Assembly: GCA_037013495.1 (NCBI GenBank)
Contig: CM072810.1
Location: 54,732,843-54,796,842, forward strand
Length of the DNA: 64,000 nt
DNA from: Hippophae tibetana
Taxonomy: Eukaryota > Streptophyta > Magnoliopsida > Rosales > Elaeagnaceae
Direction: 5' to 3'
The position numbers and the translations under genes were made by a program. This document shows, one piece after another, positions 36,063 through 48,510 of this stretch (positions within the stretch are counted from its first letter, which is position 1; every line of letters starts with the position of its first letter). The notes beneath the pieces are model-generated. The model ran no database searches, was not told the origin of the DNA, and saw nothing but the letters and a program-made list of their open reading frames with translations.

Positions 36063-38137
36063 GAAGGATTAGCAATTTTTCATATGTTTGGTATCAAAAC
36101 ATGATCTCGGGTTCGAATCTAATATAAGTCCAAGTTCGAGATGAATTTCCCTTAAAAGAGACGAAATGACGCAACAAAGGTAAGTACCATACCTGGGATC
36201 GTTGTTGTGGGTAATCTTTGTATGTTGTTTCCAAGTGTCATTTAGAATGACTTGTGTGGTGCATGGGAGGTAACATCCTCAGGACTTGTTGTGAGCTTTG
36301 AACTTGGATTAAGTGTGACAGTTCAAGCATCCCGTATTGAAAGGTTAAGCTTTAGGTAGGAAGGATTAGCTATTTTTCCTATATTTGATATCAAAACATG
36401 ATCTCGGGTTCGAATCTAATATAAGTCCAAGTCGAGATGAATTTCCCTTAAAAGAGACGGAATGACGCACCAAAGGTAAGTACCATCCCTGGGGTCGTTG
36501 TTGTTGGTAACCTTTCTATGTTGTTTCCAAGGGTCATTTAGAATGACTTGTGTCGTGCATGTGGGTAAACATTCTCGTGACTTGGTGTGAGCTTTAAACG
36601 AGGATTAAGTGTGATAGTTCAAGTGTCCCGTATTGAAAGCTTAAGCTTTAGGTAGGAAGGATTAGCTATTTTTCCTATGTTTGTTATCAAAACGTGAACT
36701 CAGGTTCGAATCTAATATAAGTCCAGATTCGAGATGAATTTCTCTTAAAAGAGACGGAATGACGCAACAAAGGTAAGTACCATCCCTGGGGTCGTTGTTG
36801 TGGGTAACCTTTCTATGTTGTTTCCAAGGGTCATTTAGAATGACTTGTGTCGTGCATGTGGGTAAACATTCTCGTGACTTGGTGTGAGCTTTAAACGAGG
36901 ATTAAGTGTGATAGTTCAAGTGTCCCGTATTGAAAGCTTAAGCTTTAGGTAGGAAGGATTAGCTATTTTTCCTATGTTTGTTATCAAAACGTGAACTCAG
37001 GTTCGAATCTAATATAAGTCCAGATTCGAGATGAATTTCTCTTAAAAGAGACGGAATGACGCAACAAAGGTAAGTACCATCCCTGGGGTCGTTGTTGTGG
37101 GTAACCTTTCTATGTTGTTTCCAAGGGTCATTTAGAATGACTTGTGTCGTGCATGTGGGTAAACATTCTCGTGACTTGGTGTGAGCTTTAAACGAGGATT
37201 AAGTGTGATAGTTCAAGTGTCCCGTATTGAAAGCTTAAGCTTTAGGTAGGAAGGATTAGCTATTTTTCCTATGTTTGTTATCAAAACGTGAACTCAGGTT
37301 CGAATCTAATATAAGTCCAGATTCGAGATGAGTTTCCCTTAAAAGAGACGGAATGACACAACCATGGTAAGTACCAACCCGGGGATCGTTGTTGTGGGTA
37401 ACCTTTGTATGTTGTTTCCAAGGGTCATTTAGAATGACTTGTGCGGTGCATGGGAGGTAACAACCTCGTGACTTGGTGTGAGCTTTGAACGTGGATTAAG
37501 TGTGACAGTTCAAGCGTCCCGTATTGAAAGCTAAAGCTTTAGGTAGGAAGGATTAGCTATTTTTCCTATGTTTGATATCAAAACATGATCTCGGGTTCGA
37601 ATCTAATATAAGTCCAAGTCGAGATGAATTTCCCTTAAAAGAGACGGAATGACGCACCAAAGGTAAGTACCATCCCTGGGGTCGTCGTTGTGGGTAACAT
37701 TTCTATGTTGTTTCCAAGGGTTATTTAGAATAACTTGTGTCGTGCATGTGGGGAAACATTCTTTTGACTTGGTGTGAGCTTTAAACGAGGATTAAGTGTG
37801 ATAGTTCAAGTGTCCCGTACTGAAAGCATAAGCTTTAGGAAGGAAGGATTAGCTATTTTCCTATGTTTGGTATCAAAACATGATCTTAGGTTCGAATCTA
37901 ATATAAGCCCAAATTCGAGATGAATTTACACTAAAAGAGACGGAATGACTCAACAAATGTAAGTACCATCCCTGGGCTCGTTGTTGTGGGTAACCATTCT
38001 ATGTTGTTTCCGAGGGTCATTTAGAATGACTTGTGTGGTGCATGGGGGGAACATCCTCGTGACTTGTTGTGAGCTTTGAACGACGATTAATTATGACAAT
38101 TGAAGCATCCCGTATTGAAAGCATAAGCTTTTTGTTG
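36063..38137 (+). repeat. HOR unit, 7 monomers with edge-type chimera
   Basis: Monomer starts: A 36063, B 36360, C/B 36656, C/B 36953, C/R chimera 37250, B/E 37547, F 37843. The two C/B monomers look identical over most of their length (ccagattcgag). The monomer at 37250 switches to edge-type sequence from about 37331. Confidence 0.88.
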
Positions 38138-39025
38138 GAAGGATTAGCAATTTTTCATATGTTTGGTATCAAAACATGATCTCGGGTTCGAATCTAATAT
38201 AAGTCCAAGTTCGAAATGAATTTCCCTTAAAAGAGACGAAATGACGCAACAAAGGTAACTACAATCCCTGGGATCGTTGTTATGGGTAATCTTTGTATGT
38301 TTTTTCCAAGTGTCATTTAGAATGACTTGTGTTGTGCATGGGAGGTAACATCCTCAAGACTTGTTGTGAGCTTTGAACTTGGATTAAGTGTGACAGTTCA
38401 AGCATCCCGTATTGAAAGCTTAAGCTTTAGGTAGGAAGGATTAGCAATTTTTCCTATGTTTGATATCAAAACATGATCTCGGGTTCGAATCTAATATAAG
38501 TCCAAGTCGAGATGAATTTCCCTTAAAAGAGACGGAATGACGCACCAAAGGTAAGTACCATCCCTGGGGTCGTTGTTGTGGGTAACCTTTCTATGTTGTT
38601 TCCAAGGGTCATTTAGAATGACTTGTGTCGTGCATATGGGTAAACATTCTCGTGACTTGGTGTGAGCTTTAAACGAGGATTAAGTGTGATAGTTCAAGTA
38701 TCCCGTACTAAAAGCATAAGCTTTAGGTAGGAAGGATTAGCTATTTACCTATGTTTGGTATCAAAACATGATCTCAGGTTCGAATCTAATATAAGCCCAA
38801 ATTCGAGATGAATTTACACTAAAAGAGACGGAATGACTCAACAAATGTAAGTACCATCCCTGGGCTCGTAGTTGTGGGTAACCATTCTATGTTGTTTCCG
38901 AGGGTCATTTAGAATGACTTGTGTGGTGCATGGGGGGAACATCCTCGTGACTTGGTGTGAGCTTTGAACGACGATTAATTATGACAATTGAAGCATCCCG
39001 TATTGAAAGCATAAGGTTTTTGTTG
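38138..39025 (+). repeat. HOR unit, 3 monomers (A-B-F)
   Basis: Monomer starts: A 38138, B 38435, F 38731. The A carries ggtaactacaatcc in place of ggtaagtaccatcc, a rare change to the donor-like motif. It is repeated 4149 bp downstream at 42287. Confidence 0.89.
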
Positions 39026-39913
39026 GAAGGATTAGCAATTTTTCATATGTTTGGTATCAAAACATGATCTCGGGTTCGAATCTAATATAAGTCCAAGTTC
39101 GAGATGAATTTCCCTTAAAAGAGACGAAATGACGCAACAAAGGTAAGTACCATCCCTGGGATCGTTGTTGTGGGTAATCTTTGTATGTTGTTTCCAAGTG
39201 TCATTTAGAATGACTTGTGTGGTGCATGGGAGGTAACATCCTCAGGACTTGTTGTGAGCTTTGAACTTGGATTAAGTGTGACAGTTCAAGCATCCCGTAT
39301 TGAAAGCTTAAGCTTTAGGTAGGAAGGATTAGCTATTTTTCCTATGTTTGATATCAAAACATGATCTCGGGTTCGAATCTAATATAAGTCCAAGTCGAGA
39401 TGAATTTCCCTTAAAAGAGACGGAATGACGCACCAAAGGTAAGTACCATCCCTGGGGTCGTTGTTGTGGGTAACATTTCTATGTTGTTTCCAAGGGTCAT
39501 TTAGAATGACTTGTGTCGTGCATGTGGGGAAACATTCTCGTGACTTGGTGTGAGCTTTAAACGAGGATTAAGTGTGATAGTTCAAGTGTCACGTACTGAA
39601 AGCATAAGCTTTAGGTAGGAAGGATTAGCTATTTTCCTATGTTTGGTATCAAAACATGATCTCAGGTTCGAATCTAATATAAGCCCAAATTCGAGATGAA
39701 TTTACACTAAAAGAGACGGAATGACTCAACAAATGTAAGTACCATCCCTGGGCTCGTTGTTGGGGGTAACCATTTTATGTTGTTTCCGAGGGTCATTTAG
39801 AATGACTTGTGTGGTGCATGGGGGGAACATCCTTGTGACTTGGTGTGAGCTTTGAACGACGATTAATTATAACAATTGAAGCATCCCGTATTGAAAGCAT
39901 AAGCTTTTTGTTG
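39026..39913 (+). repeat. HOR unit, 3 monomers (A-B/E-F)
   Basis: Monomer starts: A 39026, B/E 39323, F 39619. Most of this trimer has no counterpart in the otherwise parallel copy at 41830-44040, which is 888 bp shorter at the matching point. Confidence 0.88.
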
Positions 39914-42286
39914 GAAGGATTAGCAATTTTTCATATGTTTGGTATCAAAACATGATCTCGGGTTCGAATCTAATATAAGTCCAAGTTCGAGATGAATTTC
40001 CCTTAAAAGAGACGAAATGACGCAACAAAGGTAAGTACCATCCCTGGGATCGTTGTTGTGGGTAATCTTTGTATGTTGTTTCCAAGTGTCATTTAGAATG
40101 ACTTGTGTGGTGCATGGGAGGTAACATCCTCAGGACTTGTTGTGAGCTTTGAACTTGGATTAAGTGTGACAGTTCAAGCATCCCGTATTGAAAGCTTAAG
40201 CTTTAGGTAGGAAGGATTAGCTATTTTTCCTATGTTTGATATCAAAACATTATCTCGGGTTCGAATCTAATATAAGTCCAAGTCCAGATGAATTTCCCTT
40301 AAAAGAGACGGAATGACGCACCAAAGGTAAGTACCATCCCTGGGGTCGTTGTTGTGGGTAACCTTTCTATGTTGTTTCAAAGGGTCATTTAGAATGACTT
40401 GTGTCGTGCATGTGGGTAAACATTCTCGTGACTTGGTGTGAGCTTTAAACGAGGATTAAGTGTGATAGTTCAAGTGTCCCGTATTGAAAGCTTAAGCTTT
40501 AGGTAGGAAGGATTAGCTATTTTTCCTATGTTTGTTATCAAAACGTGAACTCAGGTTCGAATCTAATATAAGTCCAAATTCGAGATGAATTTCTTTTAAA
40601 AGAGACGGAATGACGCAACAAAGGTAAGTACCATCCCTGGGGTCGTTGTTGTGGGTAACCTTTCTATGTTGTTTCCAAGGGTCATTTAGAATGACTTGTG
40701 TCGTGCATGTGGGTAAACATTCTCGTGACTTGGTGTGAGCTTTAAACGAGGATTAAGTGTGATAGTTCAAGTGTCCCGTATTGAAAGCTTAAGCTTTAGG
40801 TAGGAAGGATTAGCTATTTTTCCTATGTTTGTTATCAAAACGTGAACTCAGGTTCGAATCTAATATAAGTCCAGATTCGAGATGAATTTCTCTTAAAAGA
40901 GACGGAATGACGCAACAAAGGTAAGTACCATCCCTGGGGTCGTTGTTGTGGGTAACCTTTCTATGTTGTTTCCAAGGGTCATTTAGAATGACTTGTGTCG
41001 TGCATGTGGGTAAACATTCTCGTGACTTGGTGTGAGCTTTAAACGAGGATTAAGTGTGATAGTTCAAGTGTCCCGTATTGAAAGCTTAAGCTTTAGGTAG
41101 GAAGGATTAGCTATTTTTCCTATGTTTGTTATCAAAACGTGAACTCAGGTTCGAATCTAATATAAGTCCAGATTCGAGATGAATTTCTCTTAAAAGAGAC
41201 GGAATGACGCAACAAAGGTAAGTACCATCCCTGGGGTCGTTGTTGTGGGTAACCTTTCTATGTTGTTTCCAAGGGTCATTTAGAATGACTTGTGTGGTGC
41301 ATGTGGGGAAATATTCTCGTGACTTGGTGTGAGCTTTAAACGAGGATTAAGTGTGATAGTTCAAGTGTCCTGTATTGAAAGATTAAGCTTTAGGTAGGAA
41401 GGATTAGCAATTTTTCCTATGTTTGGCGTCAAAACGTGATCTTAGGTTCGAATGAAATAAAAGCCCAAGTTCGAGGTGAATTTCCCTTGAAAAAGACGCA
41501 ATGATGCAACGGAGGTAAGTACCATCCCTGGGGTCGTTGTTGTGGGTAACCTTTCTATGTTGTTTCCAAGGGTCATTTAGAATGACTTGTGTCGTGCATG
41601 TGGGTAAACATTCTCGTGACTTGGTGTGAGCTTTAAACGAGGATTAAGTGTGATAGTTCAAGTGTCCCGTATTGAAAGCTTAAGCTTTAGGTAGGAACGA
41701 TTAGCTATTTTTCCTATGTTTGTTATCAAAACATGATCTCAGGTTCGAATCTAATATAAGTCCAAGTTCCAGATGAATTTCCCTTAAAAGAGACGGAATG
41801 ACGCAACAAAGGTAAGTACCATCCCTGGGGTCGTCGTTGTGGGTAACATTTCTATGTTGTTTCCAAGGGTTATTTAGAATAACTTGTGTCGTGCATGTGG
41901 GGAAACATTCTTTTGACTTGGTGTGAGCTTTAAACGAGGATTAAGTGTGATAGTTCAAGTGTCCCGTACTGAAAGCATAAGCTTTAGGAAGGAAGGATTA
42001 GCTATTTTCCTATGTTTGGTATCAAAACATGATCTTAGGTTCGAATCTAATATAAGCCCAAATTCGAGATGAATTTACACTAAAAGAGACGGAATGACTC
42101 AACAAATGTAAGTACCATCCCTGGGCTCGTTGTTGTGGGTAACCATTCTATGTTGTTTCCGAGGGTCATTTAGAATGACTTGTGTGGTGCATGGGGGGAA
42201 CATCCTCGTGACTTGTTGTGAGCTTTGAACGACGATTAATTATGACAATTGAAGCATCCCGTATTGAAAGCATAAGCTTTTTGTTG
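39914..42286 (+). repeat. HOR unit, 8 monomers with triple C
   Basis: Monomer starts: A 39914, B 40211, C/B 40507, C/B 40804, C 41101, D 41398, E 41695, F 41992. The last four match 34877-36062 at an offset of 6224 bp. The B carries acattatctcggg and gtttcaaaggg, repeated at 43472. Confidence 0.9.
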
Positions 42287-43174
42287 GAAGGATTAGCAAT
42301 TTTTCATATGTTTGGTATCAAAACATGATCTCGGGTTCGAATCTAATATAAGTCCAAGTTCGAAATGAATTTCCCTTAAAAGAGACGAAATGACGCAACA
42401 AAGGTAACTACAATCCCTGGGATCGTTGTTATGGGTAATCTTTGTATGTTTTTTCCAAGTGTCATTTAGAATGACTTGTGTTGTGCATGGGAGGTAACAT
42501 CCTCAAGACTTGTTGTGAGCTTTGAACTTGGATTAAGTGTGACAGTTCAAGCATCCCGTATTGAAAGCTTAAGCTTTAGGTAGGAAGGATTAGCAATTTT
42601 TCCTATGTTTGATATCAAAACATGATCTCGGGTTCGAATCTAATATAAGTCCAAGTCGAGATGAATTTCCCTTAAAAGAGACGGAATGACGCACCAAAGG
42701 TAAGTACCATCCCTGGGGTCGTTGTTGTGGGTAACCTTTCTATGTTGTTTCCAAGGGTCATTTAGAATGACTTGTGTCGTGCATATGGGTAAACATTCTC
42801 GTGACTTGGTGTGAGCTTTAAACGAGGATTAAGTGTGATAGTTCAAGTATCCCGTACTAAAAGCATAAGCTTTAGGTAGGAAGGATTAGCTATTTACCTA
42901 TGTTTGGTATCAAAACATGATCTCAGGTTCGAATCTAATATAAGCCCAAATTCGAGATGAATTTACACTAAAAGAGACGGAATGACTCAACAAATGTAAG
43001 TACCATCCCTGGGCTCGTAGTTGTGGGTAACCATTCTATGTTGTTTCCGAGGGTCATTTAGAATGACTTGTGTGGTGCATGGGGGGAACATCCTCGTGAC
43101 TTGGTGTGAGCTTTGAACGACGATTAATTATGACAATTGAAGCATCCCGTATTGAAAGCATAAGGTTTTTGTTG
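42287..43174 (+). repeat. HOR unit, 3 monomers (A-B-F)
   Basis: Monomer starts: A 42287, B 42584, F 42880. It is a copy of 38138-39025 at an offset of 4149 bp, including ggtaactacaatcc and the F start ctatttacctatg. Confidence 0.9.
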
Positions 43175-45250
43175 GAAGGATTAGCAATTTTTCATATGTT
43201 TGGTATCAAAACATGATCTCGGGTTCGAATCTAATATAAGTCCAAGTTCGAGATGAATTTCCCTTAAAAGAGACGAAATGACGCAACAAAGGTAAGTACC
43301 ATCCCTGGGATCGTTGTTGTGGGTAATCTTTGTATGTTGTTTCCAAGTGTCATTTAGAATGACTTGTGTGGTGCATGGGAGGTAACATCCTCAGGACTTG
43401 TTGTGAGCTTTGAACTTGGATTAAGTGTGACAGTTCAAGCATCCCGTATTGAAAGCTTAAGCTTTAGGTAGGAAGGATTAGCTATTTTTCCTATGTTTGA
43501 TATCAAAACATTATCTCGGGTTCGAATCTAATATAAGTCCAAGTCCAGATGAATTTCCCTTAAAAGAGACGGAATGACGCACCAAAGGTAAGTACCATCC
43601 CTGGGGTCGTTGTTGTGGGTAACCTTTCTATGTTGTTTCAAAGGGTCATTTAGAATGACTTGTGTCGTGCATGTGGGTAAACATTCTCGTGACTTGGTGT
43701 GAGCTTTAAACGAGGATTAAGTGTGATAGTTCAAGTGTCCCGTATTGAAAGCTTAAGCTTTAGGTAGGAAGGATTAGCTATTTTTCCTATGTTTGTTATC
43801 AAAACGTGAACTCAGGTTCGAATCTAATATAAGTCCAAATTCGAGATGAATTTCTTTTAAAAGAGACGGAATGACGCAACAAAGGTAAGTACCATCCCTG
43901 GGGTCGTTGTTGTGGGTAACCTTTCTATGTTGTTTCCAAGGGTCATTTAGAATGACTTGTGTCGTGCATGTGGGTAAACATTCTCGTGACTTGGTGTGAG
44001 CTTTAAACGAGGATTAAGTGTGATAGTTCAAGTGTCCCGTATTGAAAGATTAAGCTTTAGGTAGGAAGGATTAGCAATTTTTCCTATGTTTGGCGTCAAA
44101 ACGTGATCTTAGGTTCGAATGAAATAAAAGCCCAAGTTCGAGGTGAATTTCCCTTGAAAAAGACGCAATGATGCAACGGAGGTAAGTACCATCCCTGGGG
44201 TCGTTGTTGTGGGTAACCTTTCTATGTTGTTTCCAAGGGTCATTTAGAATGACTTGTGTCGTGCATGTGGGTAAACATTCTCGTGACTTGGTGTGAGCTT
44301 TAAACGAGGATTAAGTGTGATAGTTCAAGTGTCCCGTATTGAAAGCTTAAGCTTTAGGTAGGAAGGATTAGCTATTTTTCCTATGTTTGTTATCAAAACG
44401 TGAACTCAGGTTCGAATCTAATATAAGTCCAAATTCGAGATGAATTTCCCTTAAAAGAGACGGAATGACGCAACAAAGGTAAGTACCATCCCTGGTGTCG
44501 TTGTTGTGGGTAACCTTTCTATGTTGTTTCCAAGGGTCATTTAGAATGACTTGTGTGGTGCATGTGGGGAAATATTCTCGTGACTTGGTGTGAGCTTTAA
44601 ACGAGGATTAAGTGTGATAGTTCAAGTGTCCTGTATTGAAAGATTAAGCTTTAGGTAGGAAGGATTAGCAATTTTTCCTATGTTTGGCGTCAAAACGTGA
44701 TCTTAGGTTCGAATGAAATAAAAGCCCAAGTTCGAGGTGAATTTCCCTTGAAAAAGACGCAATGATGCAACGGAGGTAAGTACCATTGCTGGGGTCATTG
44801 TTGTCGGTAACCTTTCTATGTTGTTTCCAAGGGTCATTTAGAATGACTTGTGTCGTGCATGTAGGGAAACATTCTCGTGACTTGGTGTGAGCTTTAAACG
44901 AGGATTAAGTGTGATAGTTCAAGTGTCCCGTACTGAAAGCATAAGCTTTAGGTAGGAAGGATTAGCTATTTTCCTATGTTTGGTATCAAAGCATGATCTC
45001 AGGTTCGAATCTAATATAAGCCCAAATTCGAGATGAATTTACACTAAAAGAGACGGAATGACTCAAGAAATGTAAGTACCATCCCTGGGCTCGTTGTTGT
45101 GGGTAACCATTCTATGTTGTTTCCGAGGGTCATTTAGAATGACTTGTGTGGTGCATGAGGGGAACATCCTCGTGACTTGGTGTGAGCTTTGAACGACGAT
45201 TAATTATGACAATTGAAGCATCACGTATTGAAAGCATAAGCTTTTTGTTG
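43175..45250 (+). repeat. HOR unit, 7 monomers
   Basis: Monomer starts: A 43175, B 43472, C/B 43768, D 44065, C 44362, D/E 44659, F 44956. B and the start of C/B match 40211 onward at an offset of 3261 bp. The remainder follows a C-D alternation. Confidence 0.88.
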
Positions 45251-46435
45251 GAAGGATTAGCAATTTTTCATATGTTTGGTATCAAAACATGATCTCGGGT
45301 TCGAATCTAATATAAGTCCAAGTTCGAGATGAATTTCCCTTAAAAGAGACGAAATGACGCAACAAAGGTAAGTACCATCCCTGGGATCGTTGTTGTGGGT
45401 AATCTTTGTATGTTTTTTCCAAGTGTCATTTAGAATGACTTGTGTGGTGCATGGGAGGTAACATCCTCAGGACTTGTTGTGAGCTTTGAACTTGGATTAA
45501 GTGTGACAGTTCAAGCATCCCGTATTGAAAGCTTAAGCTTTAGGTAGGAAGGATTAGCTATTTTTCCAATGTTTGATATCAAAACATGATCTCGGGTTCG
45601 AATCTAATATAAGTGCAAGTCGAGATGAATTTCCCTTAAAAGAGACGGAATGACGCAACAAAGGTAAGTACCATCCCTGGGATAGTTGTTGTGGGTAACC
45701 TTTGTATGTTGTTTCCAAGGGTCATTTAGAATGACTTGTGTGGTGCATGCGAGGTAACATCCTCATGAGTTGTTGTGTGCTTTGAACTTGGATTAAGTGT
45801 GACAGTTCAAGCATCCCGTATTGAAAGCTTAAGGTTTAGGTAGGAAGGATTAGCAATTTTTCCTATGTTTGGCGTCAAAACGTGATCTTAGGTTCGAATG
45901 AAATAAAAGCCCAAGTTCGAGGTGAATTTCCCTTGAAAAAGACGCAATGATGCAACGGAGGTAAGTACCATTGCTGGGGTCGTTGTTGTCGGTAACCTTT
46001 CTATGTTGTTTCCAAGGGTCATTTAGAATGACTTGTGTCGTGCATGTGGGGAAACATTCTCGTGACTTGGTGTGAGCTTTAAACGAGGATTAAGTGTGAT
46101 AGTTCAAGTGTCCCGTACTGAAAGCATAAGCTTTAGGTAGGAAGGATTAGCTATTTTCCTATGTTTGGTATCAAAATATGATCTCAGGTTCGAATCTAAT
46201 ATAAGCCCAAATTCGAGATGAATTTACACTAAAAGAGACGGAATGACTCAACAAATGTAAGTACCATCCCTGGGCTCGTTGTTGTGGGTAACCATTCTAT
46301 GTTGTTTCCGAGGGTCATTTAGAATGACTTGTGTGGTGCATGGGGGGAACATCCTCGTGACTTGGTGTGAGCTTTGAACGACGATTAATTATGACAATTG
46401 AAGCATCCCGTATTGAAAGCATAAGCTTTTTGTTG
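45251..46435 (+). repeat. HOR unit, 4 monomers
   Basis: Monomer starts: A 45251, B/A-like 45548, D/E 45844, F 46141. The second monomer has the B start, then older-looking words such as gggatagttg and catgcgaggtaaca. Confidence 0.85.
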
Positions 46436-48510
46436 GAAGGATTAGCAATTTTTCATATGTTTGGTATCAAAACATGATCTCGGGTTCGAATCTAATATAA
46501 GTCCAAGTTCGAGATGAATTTCCCTTAAAAGAGACGAAATGACGCAACAAAGGTAAGTACCATCCCTGGGATCGTTGTTGTGGGTAATCTTTGTATGTTT
46601 TTTCCAAGTGTCATTTAGAATGACTTGTGTGGTGCATGGGAGGTAACATCCTCAAGACTTGTTGTGAGCTTTGAACTTGGATTAAGTGTGACAGTTCAAG
46701 CATCTCGTATTGAAAGCTTAAGCTTTAGGTAGGAAGGATTAGCTATTTTAACAATGTTTGATATCAAAACATGATCTCGGGTTCGAATCTAATATAAGTG
46801 CAAGTCGAGATGAATTTCCCTTAAAAGAGACGGAATGACGCAACAAAGGTAAGTACCATCCCTGGTGTCGTTGTTGTGGGTAACCTTTCTATGTTGTTTC
46901 CAAGGGTCATTTAGAATGACTTGTGTGGTGCATGTGGGGAAATATTCTCGCGACTTGGTGTGAGCTTTAAACGAGGATTAAGTGTGATAGTTCAAGTGTC
47001 CTGTATTGAAAGATTAAGCTTTAGGTAGGAAGGATTAGCAATTTTTCCTATGTTTGGCGTCAAAACGTGATCTTAGGTTCGAATGAAATAAAAGCCCAAG
47101 TTCGAGGTGAATTTCCCTTGAAAAAGACGCAATGATGCAACGGAGGTAAGTACCATTGCTGGGGTCGTTGTTGTCGGTAACCTTTCTATGTTGTTTCCAA
47201 GGGTCATTTAGAATGACTTGTGTCGTGCATGTGGGTAAACATTCTCGTGACTTGGTGTGAGCTATAAACGAGGATTAAGTGTGATAGTTCAAGTGTCCCG
47301 TATTGAAAGCTTAAGCTTTAGGTAGGAACGATTAGCTATATTTCCTATGTTTGTTATCCAAACATGATCTCAGGTTCGAATCTAATATAAGTCCAAGTTC
47401 GAGATGAATTTCCCTTAAAAGAGACGAAATGACGCAACAAAGGTAAGTACCATCCCTGGGATCGTTGTTGTGGGTAATCTTTGTATGTTTTTTCCAAGTG
47501 TCATTTAGAATGACTTGTGTGGTGCATGGGAGGTAACATCCTCAAGACTTGTTGTGAGCTTTGAACTTGGATTAAGTGTGACAGTTCAAGCATCTCGTAT
47601 TGAAAGCTTAAGCTTTAGGTAGGAAGGATTAGCTATTTTAACAATGTTTGATATCAAAACATGATCTCGGGTTCGAATCTAATATAAGCCCAAATTCGAG
47701 ATGAATTTACACTAAAAGAGACGGAATGACTCAACAAATGTAAGTACCATCCCTGGGCTCGTTGTTGTGGGTAACCTTTCTATGTTGTTTCCAAGGGTCA
47801 TTTAGAATGACTTGTGTGGTGCATGGGGGGAACATCCTCGTGACTTGGTGTGAGCTTTAAACGAGGATTAAGTGTGATAGTTCAAGTGTCCTGTATTGAA
47901 AGATTAAGCTTTAGGTAGGAAGGATTAGCAATTTTTCCTATGTTTGGCGTCAAAACGTGATCTTAGGTTCGAATGAAATAAAAGCCCAAGTTCGAGGTGA
48001 ATTTCCCTTGAAAAAGACGCAATGATGCAACGGAGGTAAGTACCATTGCTGGGGTCGTTGTTGTCGGTAACCTTTCTATGTTGTTTCCAAGGGTCATTGA
48101 GAATGACTTGTGTCGTGCATGTGAGGAAACATTCTCGTGACTTGGTGTGAGCTTTAAACGAGGATTAAGTGTGATAGTTCAAGTGTCCCGTACTGAAAGC
48201 ATAAGCTTTAGGTAGGAAGGATTAGCTATTTTCCTATGTTTGGTATCAAAACATGATCTCAGGTTCGAATCTAATATAAGCCCAAATTCGAGATGAATTT
48301 ACACTAAAAGAGACGGAATGACTCAACAAATGTAAGTACCATCCCTGGGCTCGTTGTTGTGGGTAACCATTCTATGTTGTTTCCGAGGGTCATTTAGAAT
48401 GACTTGTGTGGTGCATGGGGGGAACATCCTCGTGACTTGGTGTGAGCTTTGAACGACGATTAATTATGACAATTGAAGCATCCCGTATTGAAAGCATAAG
48501 CTTTTTGTTG
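46436..48510 (+). repeat. HOR unit, 7 monomers, heavily chimeric
   Basis: Monomer starts: A 46436, B/C 46733, D 47029, E/A 47326, B/F/C 47623, D/E 47919, F 48216. The monomer at 47623 has a B start, an F middle (gcccaaattcg to ggctcg) and a C end, so at least two switches. The rare start ctattttaacaatg at 46733 is repeated at 47623, 890 bp later. Confidence 0.85.
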
